NCBI GenBank assembly: GCA_004524545.1
Contig: SDNX01000006.1
Coordinates: 1-54,063, forward strand
Direction: 5' to 3'
Length of the DNA: 54,063 nt
Origin: Promethearchaeota archaeon
GTDB lineage: Archaea > Asgardarchaeota > Lokiarchaeia > Sigyniarchaeales > Promethearchaeaceae
Shown piece by piece: positions 26,081 through 33,714 of the stretch (positions are counted from its first letter, which is position 1; every line of letters begins with the position of its first letter). The notes under the pieces were generated by a model, which was not told where the DNA came from, made no database searches, and saw nothing but the letters and a program-made list of their open reading frames with translations. A program made the translations under genes and the position numbers.

Positions 26081-26590
26081 ATGAAAATCGGTTTGATTTC
26101 GGACACACATGACAATATTCCAACTTGTAACAAGTTAGTATCTTATTTTTTGGATAAAATCGAGGTGTTGATCCATTGCGGGGATATTATATCTCCCTTT
26201 ATGAAACGTGTGTTTGTTCCTCTATATGATAAAGGGGTGAAGATGTATGGAGTATTAGGCAATAATGATGGAGAGAAATCGGGATTAATGGAAATATTGG
26301 GACCCATTATGGAGTTAACACCAGATTTTTATGAATTAGAATTTGATACTAAACATTTTTTAGTTGTACACCATTTACCCGAAAGTCTAATCCAATCTAT
26401 AGCAACATCAAATAAATTCGATTACATCATTAAGGGGCACCTTCATGAAAAGCGAAATGAAAAGATGGGAAAGACGAGGATTATTAATCCAGGTGAAGCA
26501 TGTGGGTATTTATCGGGCATTGCATCCATTGCGATATTAGATACTGAACTTGATTCTGTAACATACTTCGAAATTCCAGTAGAAATGTAG
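26081..26590 (+). CDS. Metallophosphoesterase, YfcE/MJ0936 family
   Basis: This 169-aa protein carries all five metallophosphoesterase motifs: SDTHDN, HCGDI, GNND, VVHH and GHLHEKR. Length and order match the YfcE/MJ0936 family of divalent-metal phosphodiesterases whose physiological substrates are unknown. It is divergent from the JAMM gene with 74 bp between them. Confidence 0.9.
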   Translation: MKIGLISDTHDNIPTCNKLVSYFLDKIEVLIHCGDIISPFMKRVFVPLYDKGVKMYGVLGNNDGEKSGLMEILGPIMELTPDFYELEFDTKHFLVVHHLPESLIQSIATSNKFDYIIKGHLHEKRNEKMGKTRIINPGEACGYLSGIASIAILDTELDSVTYFEIPVEM

Positions 26591-26593
26591 GAA

Positions 26594-28054
26594 CTATCCT
26601 TCAATTTTCTCCTTTGGCTTTTCCTTCCTTAAGAAATCCAAATATTCCTTTTCCTTTTTCAAGTGAATCTCTCGTACTAATTTCTTTTTCTTATTCCAAT
26701 CGGAACCATCTAAGGGGTAAAAAAGCATGAAAGCAACCGCCACTATAAATACTATTGCAGGAATTAATGTAAATCCAACCATAATCCCTGTTTTTACAGA
26801 AGTGGTAGCAACATAGTTCGGAATGGAATCAATATTTTGAGGATATCCAAAAAGTCTTAACAGCCACAAAAATAAGGCATTTGCTATGCTTATTGCAGGT
26901 TTTGTGATTAGTGCATTCATCCCTGAATATGTAGTTTCTCTACGTTTTCCAGTACTAAGTTCATCATAGTCGATTACTTCTCCATTCAAGGCTCCTTGGT
27001 TCATCGAAACTCCACCGAATCCTATACCAAAAATGATTAGAACTATCATTGCGGGATAAAAATTCCGTGCAATAAAAAATGCGGTAGTTCCCGAAATCAC
27101 ACATAAGATAAGAGCAGCGATAAACACCTTTTTCAATCCAAATCGTTGATTTAATTTATTCCACACGAGCGTGAATATAAAAGAAGAAACATAAATCAAT
27201 AATAATGGAATGGATGCTTCAATACCTCCTAACTCTATAACGTATTCATTGAAATAGTATAATCCTGTAAATATTATTGTTTGAGCTAGTGTAAAAAAGA
27301 AATTAGCACCTTCAAAAATAAGAAATGGTTTGTTTTTTACTGTTTCAGTGATACTTTTGAAAAACGGTAGTGCGTCTTCCCTTTGAGTGTATTTATTTTC
27401 TTTAATATAATAGGATCCCCAAATCAAGCAAGCCATAGAAAAAATTGAAAGCCCAATCATCGTAGGGCGAAAAGCAGGATTTAATGCACTCGTTTCATCT
27501 CCTGTTAATAAGATCATTGGCAATACCAAGGCAATGACCGCTCCTATGGAACTGATAAAACCTCCGACCATAATAAGATTGGATCTCGCTTTCGCTGTTA
27601 CCACCATTTCTGCCGCAAGACCGTATGTAATTAATCCGATCATTGAATATAATGTATCAAACACAAACAAATTCAATAAGAAACTGAAGAATAATCCTAT
27701 CTGTGAGGTCGTGAAAAAAGGATACCACATAAGTACGAATGAAATAGCATAAAAAGGAGCTCCAAAGCGGAGGTATGGGATCCTTCTTCCCCATTTCGAT
27801 TTGGTTCGATCCTCGATAATGCCAATTAACGGATCATTCACTGCATTCCACACTGCAAAAATTATCCAAGCTAAACTGGTCCAATAGGTATCCAACCCCA
27901 TCTTGACATTGTAAAAGAATGTAACTGCTCCTCCCAATGCAATTTGAGACAATGAGAGATTTCCGATGTACAAAATACCATATGCGAGCTTTTGGATTCG
28001 AGGTAATTTTTCTTCATTAACACTATCTTCAATTTTTTCGTGGTCCATACTCAT
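26594..28054 (-). CDS. GPH-family (MFS) sugar:cation symporter
   Basis: This 486-aa protein has twelve membrane segments and the glycoside-pentoside-hexuronide symporter features: NDPLIGIIEDRTKSKWGRRIP, in which the first half carries the conserved Asp and the Arg/Lys-rich loop, and the second-half repeat KLNQRFGLKKVFI. It would carry sugars or glycosides into the cell with a cation. Neighbouring gene to the right is an unknown polytopic protein, perhaps in the same transcript. Sugar identity unknown. Confidence 0.85.
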   Translation of the reverse strand: MSMDHEKIEDSVNEEKLPRIQKLAYGILYIGNLSLSQIALGGAVTFFYNVKMGLDTYWTSLAWIIFAVWNAVNDPLIGIIEDRTKSKWGRRIPYLRFGAPFYAISFVLMWYPFFTTSQIGLFFSFLLNLFVFDTLYSMIGLITYGLAAEMVVTAKARSNLIMVGGFISSIGAVIALVLPMILLTGDETSALNPAFRPTMIGLSIFSMACLIWGSYYIKENKYTQREDALPFFKSITETVKNKPFLIFEGANFFFTLAQTIIFTGLYYFNEYVIELGGIEASIPLLLIYVSSFIFTLVWNKLNQRFGLKKVFIAALILCVISGTTAFFIARNFYPAMIVLIIFGIGFGGVSMNQGALNGEVIDYDELSTGKRRETTYSGMNALITKPAISIANALFLWLLRLFGYPQNIDSIPNYVATTSVKTGIMVGFTLIPAIVFIVAVAFMLFYPLDGSDWNKKKKLVREIHLKKEKEYLDFLRKEKPKEKIEG

Positions 28055-28110
28055 CCATATTCATTTAATTAAAAATATATTTTGGCTAATGTCAAAGCCA
28101 AATTGAATTT

Positions 28111-28983
28111 TTATGTTCTTGAACGGATATACTCCAAGTCCTTATCGATTTTTCTTGCACCGTAAAGTTTCTCAATCAAATCTCTGGTTTTTGGTTGGAT
28201 TGTGTTAGTTTGGATACTCATTAATCTGTTGTAGTCAGTTTTTATAAAAGGAAAATCTTCAAATGACAGTTGGGGATACAAATGTTTATCTCGTATTTTC
28301 TGAAACCCTCTAAATATCAAGTAGATGAACGATATCCCGCAGTTAAATTCCACTAATGTGTTGACCACCATTAAACCCAAGTTCCATGTGCCTTGTTCCA
28401 AACGAATTCCTGATACTAACAAGCTAAGTTCCAAATTCAACTCTACCAAAGTTCCTACAATGAAGATAAAAATGAAATCTTCCCATCGGATTTTTTTGAA
28501 TAATACAAATATTACTGCAATTACGACATTTCCCAGCGCTACCAGCGTCATAATAAGTCGTTGGTTACCAGCACTCATATCCCGTGCAACTTCTATTATT
28601 CTGTCATCCAATGGCAGCACCTGAGAAAGTGCCCCAATAGCCATCCAGCCTAGAAAATAGAGAATCGTAAAACCAACCATTTCTCGTTTATTACGTTTTT
28701 CTAACATGACGAAACAATATGCAAATTGCGCGAAACCAGGCGAGAACGTGAACCACATGAAAAATAAATGCGGATTGAAAGGTCCTGAATACGTACGGCT
28801 TCCCATTACTATATACCATATGTAATAATCAATGAGTAGATACAATCCCCATCCGACGAAACCCCATATCATCGGTAACCAATACTTTTTTCGTATTAGA
28901 AAATACATGAAGATACCTAAAAATAGTAAGTCGAAATAAATGAAATCCACTCCAATCGTGCGAGTTACAATCGGATCTGCCAT
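28111..28983 (-). CDS. Polytopic membrane protein, unknown
   Basis: This 290-aa protein has about seven hydrophobic segments in residues 10-230 and a charged cytoplasmic C-terminus of 60 residues. I do not recognise the family. A TATA-like TTTTTATA at about 29015-29008 lies some 28 nt before the ATG with no ribosome binding site, suggesting a leaderless mRNA. It sits 56 nt upstream of the GPH symporter gene and may be co-transcribed with it. Confidence 0.65.
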   Translation of the reverse strand: MADPIVTRTIGVDFIYFDLLFLGIFMYFLIRKKYWLPMIWGFVGWGLYLLIDYYIWYIVMGSRTYSGPFNPHLFFMWFTFSPGFAQFAYCFVMLEKRNKREMVGFTILYFLGWMAIGALSQVLPLDDRIIEVARDMSAGNQRLIMTLVALGNVVIAVIFVLFKKIRWEDFIFIFIVGTLVELNLELSLLVSGIRLEQGTWNLGLMVVNTLVEFNCGISFIYLIFRGFQKIRDKHLYPQLSFEDFPFIKTDYNRLMSIQTNTIQPKTRDLIEKLYGARKIDKDLEYIRSRT

Positions 28984-29007
28984 ATTATGACATAATTCGA
29001 GGGGATA

Positions 29008-29018
29008 GTATAAAAATA
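29008..29018 (-). promoter_or_regulatory. TATA-like box of the 290-aa membrane protein
   Basis: The minus-strand sequence TATTTTTATAC lies about 28 nt before the ATG at 28983. The distance to the start codon predicts an almost leaderless transcript. Confidence 0.45.
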
Positions 29019-29056
29019 AGATGATAAATAGTAGTTACGAATACGAATACTAACAA

Positions 29057-29242
29057 TTATGCAAAGATTTTTTTTGCTTCTGTGGTGAGATTAGTGTTCA
29101 CCGTAATAGTGGGTCCTTCTAATTCATCAATTTCGATTTTTACGTCTTCAATTAATCCCAACTTCTTCATAATGTGATAATAGGAGTAGAATTGGTGTAA
29201 CGATGGGATGAATTTTTCAAAATCCACGGAGATTTCAGGCAT
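29057..29242 (-). CDS. Small 61-aa protein, paralog of the 58-aa protein at 30.0-30.2 kb
   Basis: The 61-aa product has the pattern ISVDFEKFIPSLHQFYSYY followed by a helix with KKLGLIEDVKI and a C-terminal strand TITVNTN. It is clearly similar to the gene at 30039-30215 (same order of acidic strand, FEK-IP-H-FY, helix, IKD/IED), which supports both being real. No family recognised. There is no strong ribosome binding site; a T/A-rich upstream region may hold the promoter. Confidence 0.6.
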   Translation of the reverse strand: MPEISVDFEKFIPSLHQFYSYYHIMKKLGLIEDVKIEIDELEGPTITVNTNLTTEAKKIFA

Positions 29243-30038
29243 GATTTGTCAGTTTTTTGGGTATGTAGTATTTTTTACGAAATAGTTTCTATACCAAGGT
29301 ATCATGGGGATGATATTATATCAATATACTCGATATAAATTGTAATTATACCTCTAAAATCCCCAATAAATTCAACAGTTTTTAAGTTAAATAATTCTAA
29401 AATAATAGAACTAGATCCCATCTTGCTTAAAAATGATTCGGTAAAGAATACCGACAAAAATAGGGTATATAAATGATAGTTCTAGCTATCAATACCGCAA
29501 TCTAGTCATTTGGATTATGATATCATGTCACCTAAGATATGTGACTAAAATTATGCCATCAATAGAAAAAGGGCTATACTTTCAGAAATAAAGCTAACAA
29601 AAAATGAGATAAAATAAAATTGTATTCTAAATTAATTTAGTCAAGCTACAAAAAATATTTGTTTTTTGCCATTTTCCTTCTTCAAAGCATGTACGGCACA
29701 GACACGCAAATTCCTGATGCTTATCCATCCCTTATTATCAAAGCACGAGGATTACGACCCGTGCGATATCCATACTACTCCTGCTGTCACTGTCCGCAAA
29801 ATACACCATGATGTGAATAAGAAAATGCCAACGGTGGATCGACTACTAAAGAAACTTCCTATTTCAGAAGTAATTCCTGTGCGTATAAGTAGATTGAATC
29901 AGAATTGGAGAACACCTACTGACGAGATAGACACGCTCGAATCAATATAGGAAGAATTGTTGGGATTGGAGGTTGTAGAGGTGGTGTAAAAAAAATATTA
30001 AGAAAAAATAAATGATAATTAGAGAGATATTTGAGAAT
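29243..30038. other. Gene-poor AT-rich stretch with short palindromes and a doubtful ORF
   Basis: Between the two small paralogs there is no convincing gene. The stretch holds the inverted repeat TGATAG/CTATCA at 29474-29491, a copy of the TACCGACAAAAAT motif at 29449-29461 and a TTG-started 94-codon frame at 29666-29950. That frame is locally less AT-rich than its surroundings and might be a remnant of an inserted element; no family is recognised. Confidence 0.35.
29666..29950 (+). CDS. Doubtful 94-aa ORF, possible remnant
   Basis: A TTG-started frame encodes 94 residues with a basic composition (RKIHHDVNKK, RISRLNQNWRTP). The base composition is higher in GC than the flanks. A second overlapping frame (ATG near 29689) gives a short Cys-containing peptide. 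Neither matches a family I know. It could be a degraded mobile-element gene. Confidence 0.2.
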   Translation: MPFSFFKACTAQTRKFLMLIHPLLSKHEDYDPCDIHTTPAVTVRKIHHDVNKKMPTVDRLLKKLPISEVIPVRISRLNQNWRTPTDEIDTLESI

Positions 30039-30215
30039 TTAGCAAGTAATTGGAGTTTCTTCATTATTACGGATAATTTGAATAACAGGACGTTTTCCTT
30101 CAGGGGCTAAAATTCGAATGTCCTTGATCATATTCATACGCTTTAGAATTTCATATTTTCGGTAAAAATCATGCGGTTTTGGTATATATTTTTCAAATGA
30201 AATGACTATATCCAT
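30039..30215 (-). CDS. Small 58-aa protein, paralog of the 61-aa protein at 29.1 kb
   Basis: An ATG at 30215, 6 nt after GGAGAG, opens a 58-codon frame ending in TAA at 30041-30039. The product reads IVISFEKYIPKPHDFYRKY, then a helix LKRMNMIKDIRI, then RPVIQIIRN. It matches the gene at 29057-29242 position by position in its first 35 residues. Function unknown; the size and fold hint at a small strand-helix-strand domain. A perfect 21-bp palindrome lies upstream at 30314-30334, just beyond a TATA-like box on the minus strand. Confidence 0.65.
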   Translation of the reverse strand: MDIVISFEKYIPKPHDFYRKYEILKRMNMIKDIRILAPEGKRPVIQIIRNNEETPITC

Positions 30216-30285
30216 GCTCTATCTCTCCAATTTTTGATGTTTGATTTGTTTGAAGTTATTCTATTACAATTTGTTATATCATTAT

Positions 30286-30298
30286 TACCGACAAAAAT
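30286..30298 (+). repeat. Repeated motif TACCGACAAAAAT
   Basis: The 13-mer occurs at 29449-29461 and 30286-30298, and a close copy TCCGACAAAAACA at 30354-30366. Each of the first two is followed within 10 nt by a TATA-like stretch. Meaning unknown; possibly a BRE-like or regulator motif shared by nearby promoters. Confidence 0.35.
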
Positions 30299-30313
30299 GC
30301 ATATATTATCTAC

Positions 30314-30334
30314 TTGTTAGAAACTTTCTAACAA
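30314..30334. promoter_or_regulatory. Perfect 21-bp palindrome (10-bp arms, 1-nt centre), likely operator
   Basis: TTGTTAGAAA and TTTCTAACAA flank a central C at 30324. On the minus strand it lies immediately upstream of a TATA-like AATATATG at about 30306-30299 that would serve the 58-aa gene starting at 30215. On the plus strand it lies about 204 nt before the prenyl synthase. Symmetry and spacing suggest a dimeric regulator site. Confidence 0.5.
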
Positions 30335-30505
30335 AAATTTGAAAAAATTCAAATCCGACAAAAACACATTCGAAATACCCCTTAATTTTCAAGCCCGGTA
30401 GAGATCATTTTTTGGCGTATTTAAAGGTGGACTGTATCATAGATCCCCGTTCTAAATCCCTCTTCTTGCATTATTTACTAAAAATGACCTTTTATGCGAA
30501 TGTTA

Positions 30506-30515
30506 ATGCTTAAAG
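30506..30515 (+). promoter_or_regulatory. TATA-like box of the prenyl synthase gene
   Basis: TGCTTAAAGG lies about 27 nt before the ATG at 30538, with no ribosome binding site before the start, which suggests a leaderless mRNA. A second candidate, TATTTAAAGG, lies near 30418. Confidence 0.35.
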
Positions 30516-30537
30516 GCAACCCGAAGAATATTCACAC

Positions 30538-31641
30538 ATGAATGAATTCTTGGATTCTGTGTCGGAGGAACAGAACAAAATTGAAATGCAACTAAAACGC
30601 TTTTTTGTGAAATTGGTAAATAGAGAGGAAAATTTCTTGCTTAATGATTTCTATCAAAAATTACGAGATTTTATCCTGTCTGGAGGACTTGCAAAACGGA
30701 TTCGTCCTTTAGTATTGATTAAAACGTTTACCGGATTAGCAATGGATAACCGTATTGAGAAATATTTGGATGAAGTGTATCAAATTTCAGTTGCAATGGA
30801 ACTCTTACATAACTCTTCAATTATTCATGATGATGTTGTTGATCAAGATTTTACACGCAGAGGTAAACCCACTTTTCATCGAGTCTTCACTGAAATGTTT
30901 GATAATTTGAATGAGAACTCATACGGGGCCGCAGAATTATTTGGAAATGCAATTGCAATTCATGGAGGAGATGCTTGTGCTTTTCTAGGCCAAAATACAA
31001 TAGTAAGTTCCAAATTTAGCTCCACTGAGAAATTTCAAGCATTATGGGATTTTTCGGAGGCTGTTAATGCTATCTCCAAAGGTAAAATTATGGAACAGTA
31101 CTCTCAGATGAAGTCGTTGGATAATTGCACATTAGAAGATTATCTTATGGTATCAGAATGGAAAACATCGAAACAATTTGAAGCCTCTGCTGCTATTGGG
31201 GCTGCACTAGCCGATGCACGACTTTCTCAGAGTAAACCTTTAAAAATGGCAATGAAGTATCTTGGGCTTTCCTATCAAATTCAAAATGATATAAATGATA
31301 CTTTTGGGAATCCTGAACTGAAATCAATTGATATGGATATTAAGGAACGTAGACGAAACATACTTCTTATTACCGCTTATAGAAATGCAAGTTCAAGTCA
31401 AAAAAAAGAAATGAATTCAATTCTTAATGCAACTGATGAACTAACAAGAGCCCAAATCGAATCGATTAGAAATATTATAAGGGATACAGGATCCTTAGAT
31501 TTTGCAAAACTATATTCCAAGAATATGATTCAACACACTCAGCAAGAATTAGATAAAATATATCCTGGCTTGAGTGATGATTCTATGGATTTTTATAAAA
31601 AACTCTTGATTTTCATTCCGAAGAAATACACTTCCATTTAA
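30538..31641 (+). CDS. Isoprenyl diphosphate synthase (polyprenyl synthetase family)
   Basis: This 367-aa protein belongs to the trans-isoprenyl diphosphate synthases, which make GGPP or related precursors for archaeal lipids or quinones. It shows the first Asp-rich motif in IIHDDVVDQD (residues 98-102) with the following RRGKPTFH, the GGDACAF helix, and the second Asp-rich region QNDINDTFG near residue 250, where the first Asp is Asn. The chain-length side of motif 1 (LLHNSSIIHDD) has no bulky aromatic just before the motif, so long products are possible. A 30-residue insertion after residue 115 is unusual. Product length cannot be fixed. Confidence 0.9.
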   Translation: MNEFLDSVSEEQNKIEMQLKRFFVKLVNREENFLLNDFYQKLRDFILSGGLAKRIRPLVLIKTFTGLAMDNRIEKYLDEVYQISVAMELLHNSSIIHDDVVDQDFTRRGKPTFHRVFTEMFDNLNENSYGAAELFGNAIAIHGGDACAFLGQNTIVSSKFSSTEKFQALWDFSEAVNAISKGKIMEQYSQMKSLDNCTLEDYLMVSEWKTSKQFEASAAIGAALADARLSQSKPLKMAMKYLGLSYQIQNDINDTFGNPELKSIDMDIKERRRNILLITAYRNASSSQKKEMNSILNATDELTRAQIESIRNIIRDTGSLDFAKLYSKNMIQHTQQELDKIYPGLSDDSMDFYKKLLIFIPKKYTSI

Positions 31642-31685
31642 ATTATGCAATATAAGTTCGGAAAGAAAATATTCTAGTTTTTCAT

Positions 31686-32144
31686 CTAGAACATAGAGCT
31701 AAATCTATCTTCACTTTTTAGAATTAAGTCTTTGAAGATTTTATCAAATCGGATAGTAAAATTTGCAAAATAACTGGAATCTTTCGTTGTTATGTCATTC
31801 ACACTATAACGATTTAAAAATTGATCAAGGGCTTTTTTCATGCATACTTTAACCGCTTTTTCATTTGTATCCTTTTCTATAATCGTGAAGATCATTAATG
31901 AATGGGATTTTGCCTCTTCTTCCGGAATTATTGGGATTTCTAAATTTCGGGACAATGCAACTAGTGTATAAGAACTTAGTGTAAATGAATCTAGTTCAGT
32001 ATTGAAGGCATCATGAGCAAAACCATCAACTGCTGCCAATAATCCCGCACGTAATTGATTATCCAGAGCATTTGATGCATCATAGTATTTTTTTTCAATC
32101 AATATGTTACCATTTAATAAAATTCCCGTCTCAAAAATCGCCAT
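31686..32144 (-). CDS. Longin/roadblock-superfamily-like small protein
   Basis: This about 152-aa protein has the sequence rhythm of a longin or roadblock fold: a first strand pair FETGILLNGNILIEKKYY, a helix NQLRAGLLAAVDGFAHDAF and a strand hairpin FTLSSYTLVALSR, then MIFTIIEK and two C-terminal helices. Such domains act on GTPases or membranes in Asgard archaea. The ATG at 32144 with GGTGAT upstream is preferred over the GTG at 32153. No membrane segment. Similarity is by pattern only. Confidence 0.5.
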   Translation of the reverse strand: MAIFETGILLNGNILIEKKYYDASNALDNQLRAGLLAAVDGFAHDAFNTELDSFTLSSYTLVALSRNLEIPIIPEEEAKSHSLMIFTIIEKDTNEKAVKVCMKKALDQFLNRYSVNDITTKDSSYFANFTIRFDKIFKDLILKSEDRFSSMF

Positions 32145-32153
32145 TATAATCAC

Positions 32154-32454
32154 CTAATTAATGTTCTTCTACAATGCTACATACGCTAGATATATAGATC
32201 TCTCAGTAATTCGATCTTATATAAGTAAGTATTATGAGACCTCATAGAAAATTTCCAGAATGTGATCATGAAATTGTGAAATCACTTTCCTTATATCATT
32301 TCTGGACCTCATTTATTCGGGTGAGAACTGGAAACTGGGGTTGTAGATTCCCTTTTTAAATGATCAGCTTTATAAGTGAAGACAATCTTTTTCTAAAACC
32401 CTTAATTAGTTATACACGCCTACAAACAGAGGAAACGGAGAATACTCGAGGGAC
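32154..32454. other. Intergenic region, no supported gene
   Basis: These 301 bp separate the divergent longin-like and hydrolase genes. They contain a TATA-like CTTATATAAG at about 32215-32224 and a 41-codon ATG frame (32234-32359) that is not supported by spacing or family. Confidence 0.35.
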
Positions 32455-33294
32455 ATGATCACCATGCCCCCCTATTTCAAAAATAAGTCTAATCTCAATT
32501 TGTTTTATGAGATATTCAATGGGCATGAAGATGATAAAACTCCAATTATAATGTTACACGGATTCGGATCTTCTGCTGGTTTTTTCCAAGAACAACTCAG
32601 AGTTTTAAAATCTGAGCATAAAGTTGTCGTATTTGATGCAGAAGGACATGGAAAAAGTGAAAAAAACTCTAATGAGAAACTAGATGCCCATTTAATCAAA
32701 GATTCCATCGTAGACATAGAAGAATTACTTTATATTTTACAAGTAGATGTACCAGTTGTGTTGATTGGTCATAGTTTAGTGGGTGGGGGTATAGCGCAAC
32801 AGTTTGCTCTTAGTTATCCCGATAAAGTGAAATGTTTAATATTATTGAATTCAGGAACCTTTCTTATTGATAATACAATTCGAAATATCTTCTGGAATCT
32901 ACTTCCACAGGTTGTTAGAATGGAATTTAATGAATTAGTCTTAGATAACATCGAAATTCTTCTTGATAAGACAATTCCCTTCATTAGAGGTGCTCTGTTG
33001 GGGGATCAAGAATCGACAGAATTTGGGTTCGATCGATTGGATGGTATCGTCGAGACAGAAATATTCGATATGATCCAAAATCCATTGGATCCATCGAAGA
33101 TACAATGTCCTACTTTAGTAGTTGGTGCGGAATTAGACAATTACGCTCCTTTATGGATGAGTAAAGACTTGGCTGAGAAAATTCCTAACTCGAAATATCG
33201 TGTTGCAGCCATGTGTGGACATTTTGGTCCCAACCACCGACCTGAGATCTATAACAAATTGATTTTTGACTTTCTTGAAGAACTAGGTATTTAA
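32455..33294 (+). CDS. Alpha/beta hydrolase
   Basis: This 279-aa cytoplasmic protein has the alpha/beta-hydrolase fold. Visible elements are MLHGFGSSAG (oxyanion hole), VFDAEGHGKS, the nucleophile elbow GHSLVGG with Ser, the acid in GAELDNYAP and the His in MCGHFGPN. It is closest in style to esterases and haloperoxidase-like hydrolases. The ATG at 32455 is assumed; an ATG at 32464 is close by. It is followed 56 nt later by the MazG-like gene. Substrate unknown. Confidence 0.85.
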   Translation: MITMPPYFKNKSNLNLFYEIFNGHEDDKTPIIMLHGFGSSAGFFQEQLRVLKSEHKVVVFDAEGHGKSEKNSNEKLDAHLIKDSIVDIEELLYILQVDVPVVLIGHSLVGGGIAQQFALSYPDKVKCLILLNSGTFLIDNTIRNIFWNLLPQVVRMEFNELVLDNIEILLDKTIPFIRGALLGDQESTEFGFDRLDGIVETEIFDMIQNPLDPSKIQCPTLVVGAELDNYAPLWMSKDLAEKIPNSKYRVAAMCGHFGPNHRPEIYNKLIFDFLEELGI

Positions 33295-33350
33295 TTACTT
33301 GATAACCTCTTAACAAATGGATTTTACTCATTTGGCCGCAATGGGATCGT

Positions 33351-33704
33351 ATGAGTGATATCTCTTCTTCTATTTCTGAATTAAAGGAAATGATGAAAAA
33401 ATTTGTAAAAGAACGGGACTGGACGGTCTACCACCATCCCAAGGAGCTAGCAATCGCGTTATCTATTGAATCCAATGAACTACTTGAATTATTCTTGTTC
33501 GAAAACCGAACTCTTGACGAAATTCAAGGAAATCCGAAATTGATGAAAATGATATCTGGAGAAGTCGCAGATGTGTTCGCATATCTATTATCAATCGTAA
33601 ATACCTTAAACTTAGATCTTACCAGCATTTTCACAAAGAAAATGGAGAAAAATCGGGAGAAATATCCATTTACAGAATTTTATGGGAATTATACAAAAAA
33701 ATAA
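33351..33704 (+). CDS. MazG-like nucleotide pyrophosphohydrolase
   Basis: This 117-aa all-helical protein belongs to the MazG/dCTPase superfamily, which hydrolyses non-canonical or excess NTPs. It shows the Trp-rich start RDWTVYHHPKEL, the ESNELLELF helix and the GEVADVFAYLL helix, which provide the acidic Mg-binding residues. It is monodomain, as in many archaea. It converges on the M20 peptidase gene with 10 nt between stops. Confidence 0.85.
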   Translation: MSDISSSISELKEMMKKFVKERDWTVYHHPKELAIALSIESNELLELFLFENRTLDEIQGNPKLMKMISGEVADVFAYLLSIVNTLNLDLTSIFTKKMEKNREKYPFTEFYGNYTKK

Positions 33705-33714
33705 AGATTAGAAC

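Noticed and set aside
32234-32359. 41-codon ATG frame between the longin-like and hydrolase genes
   Set aside because: The TATA-like box is too close for the ATG to be on the transcript, and there is no ribosome binding site or family.
33351-33704. MazG-like gene as part of a toxin-antitoxin pair
   Set aside because: MazG-type pyrophosphohydrolases are housekeeping; no mazEF-like gene is beside it.
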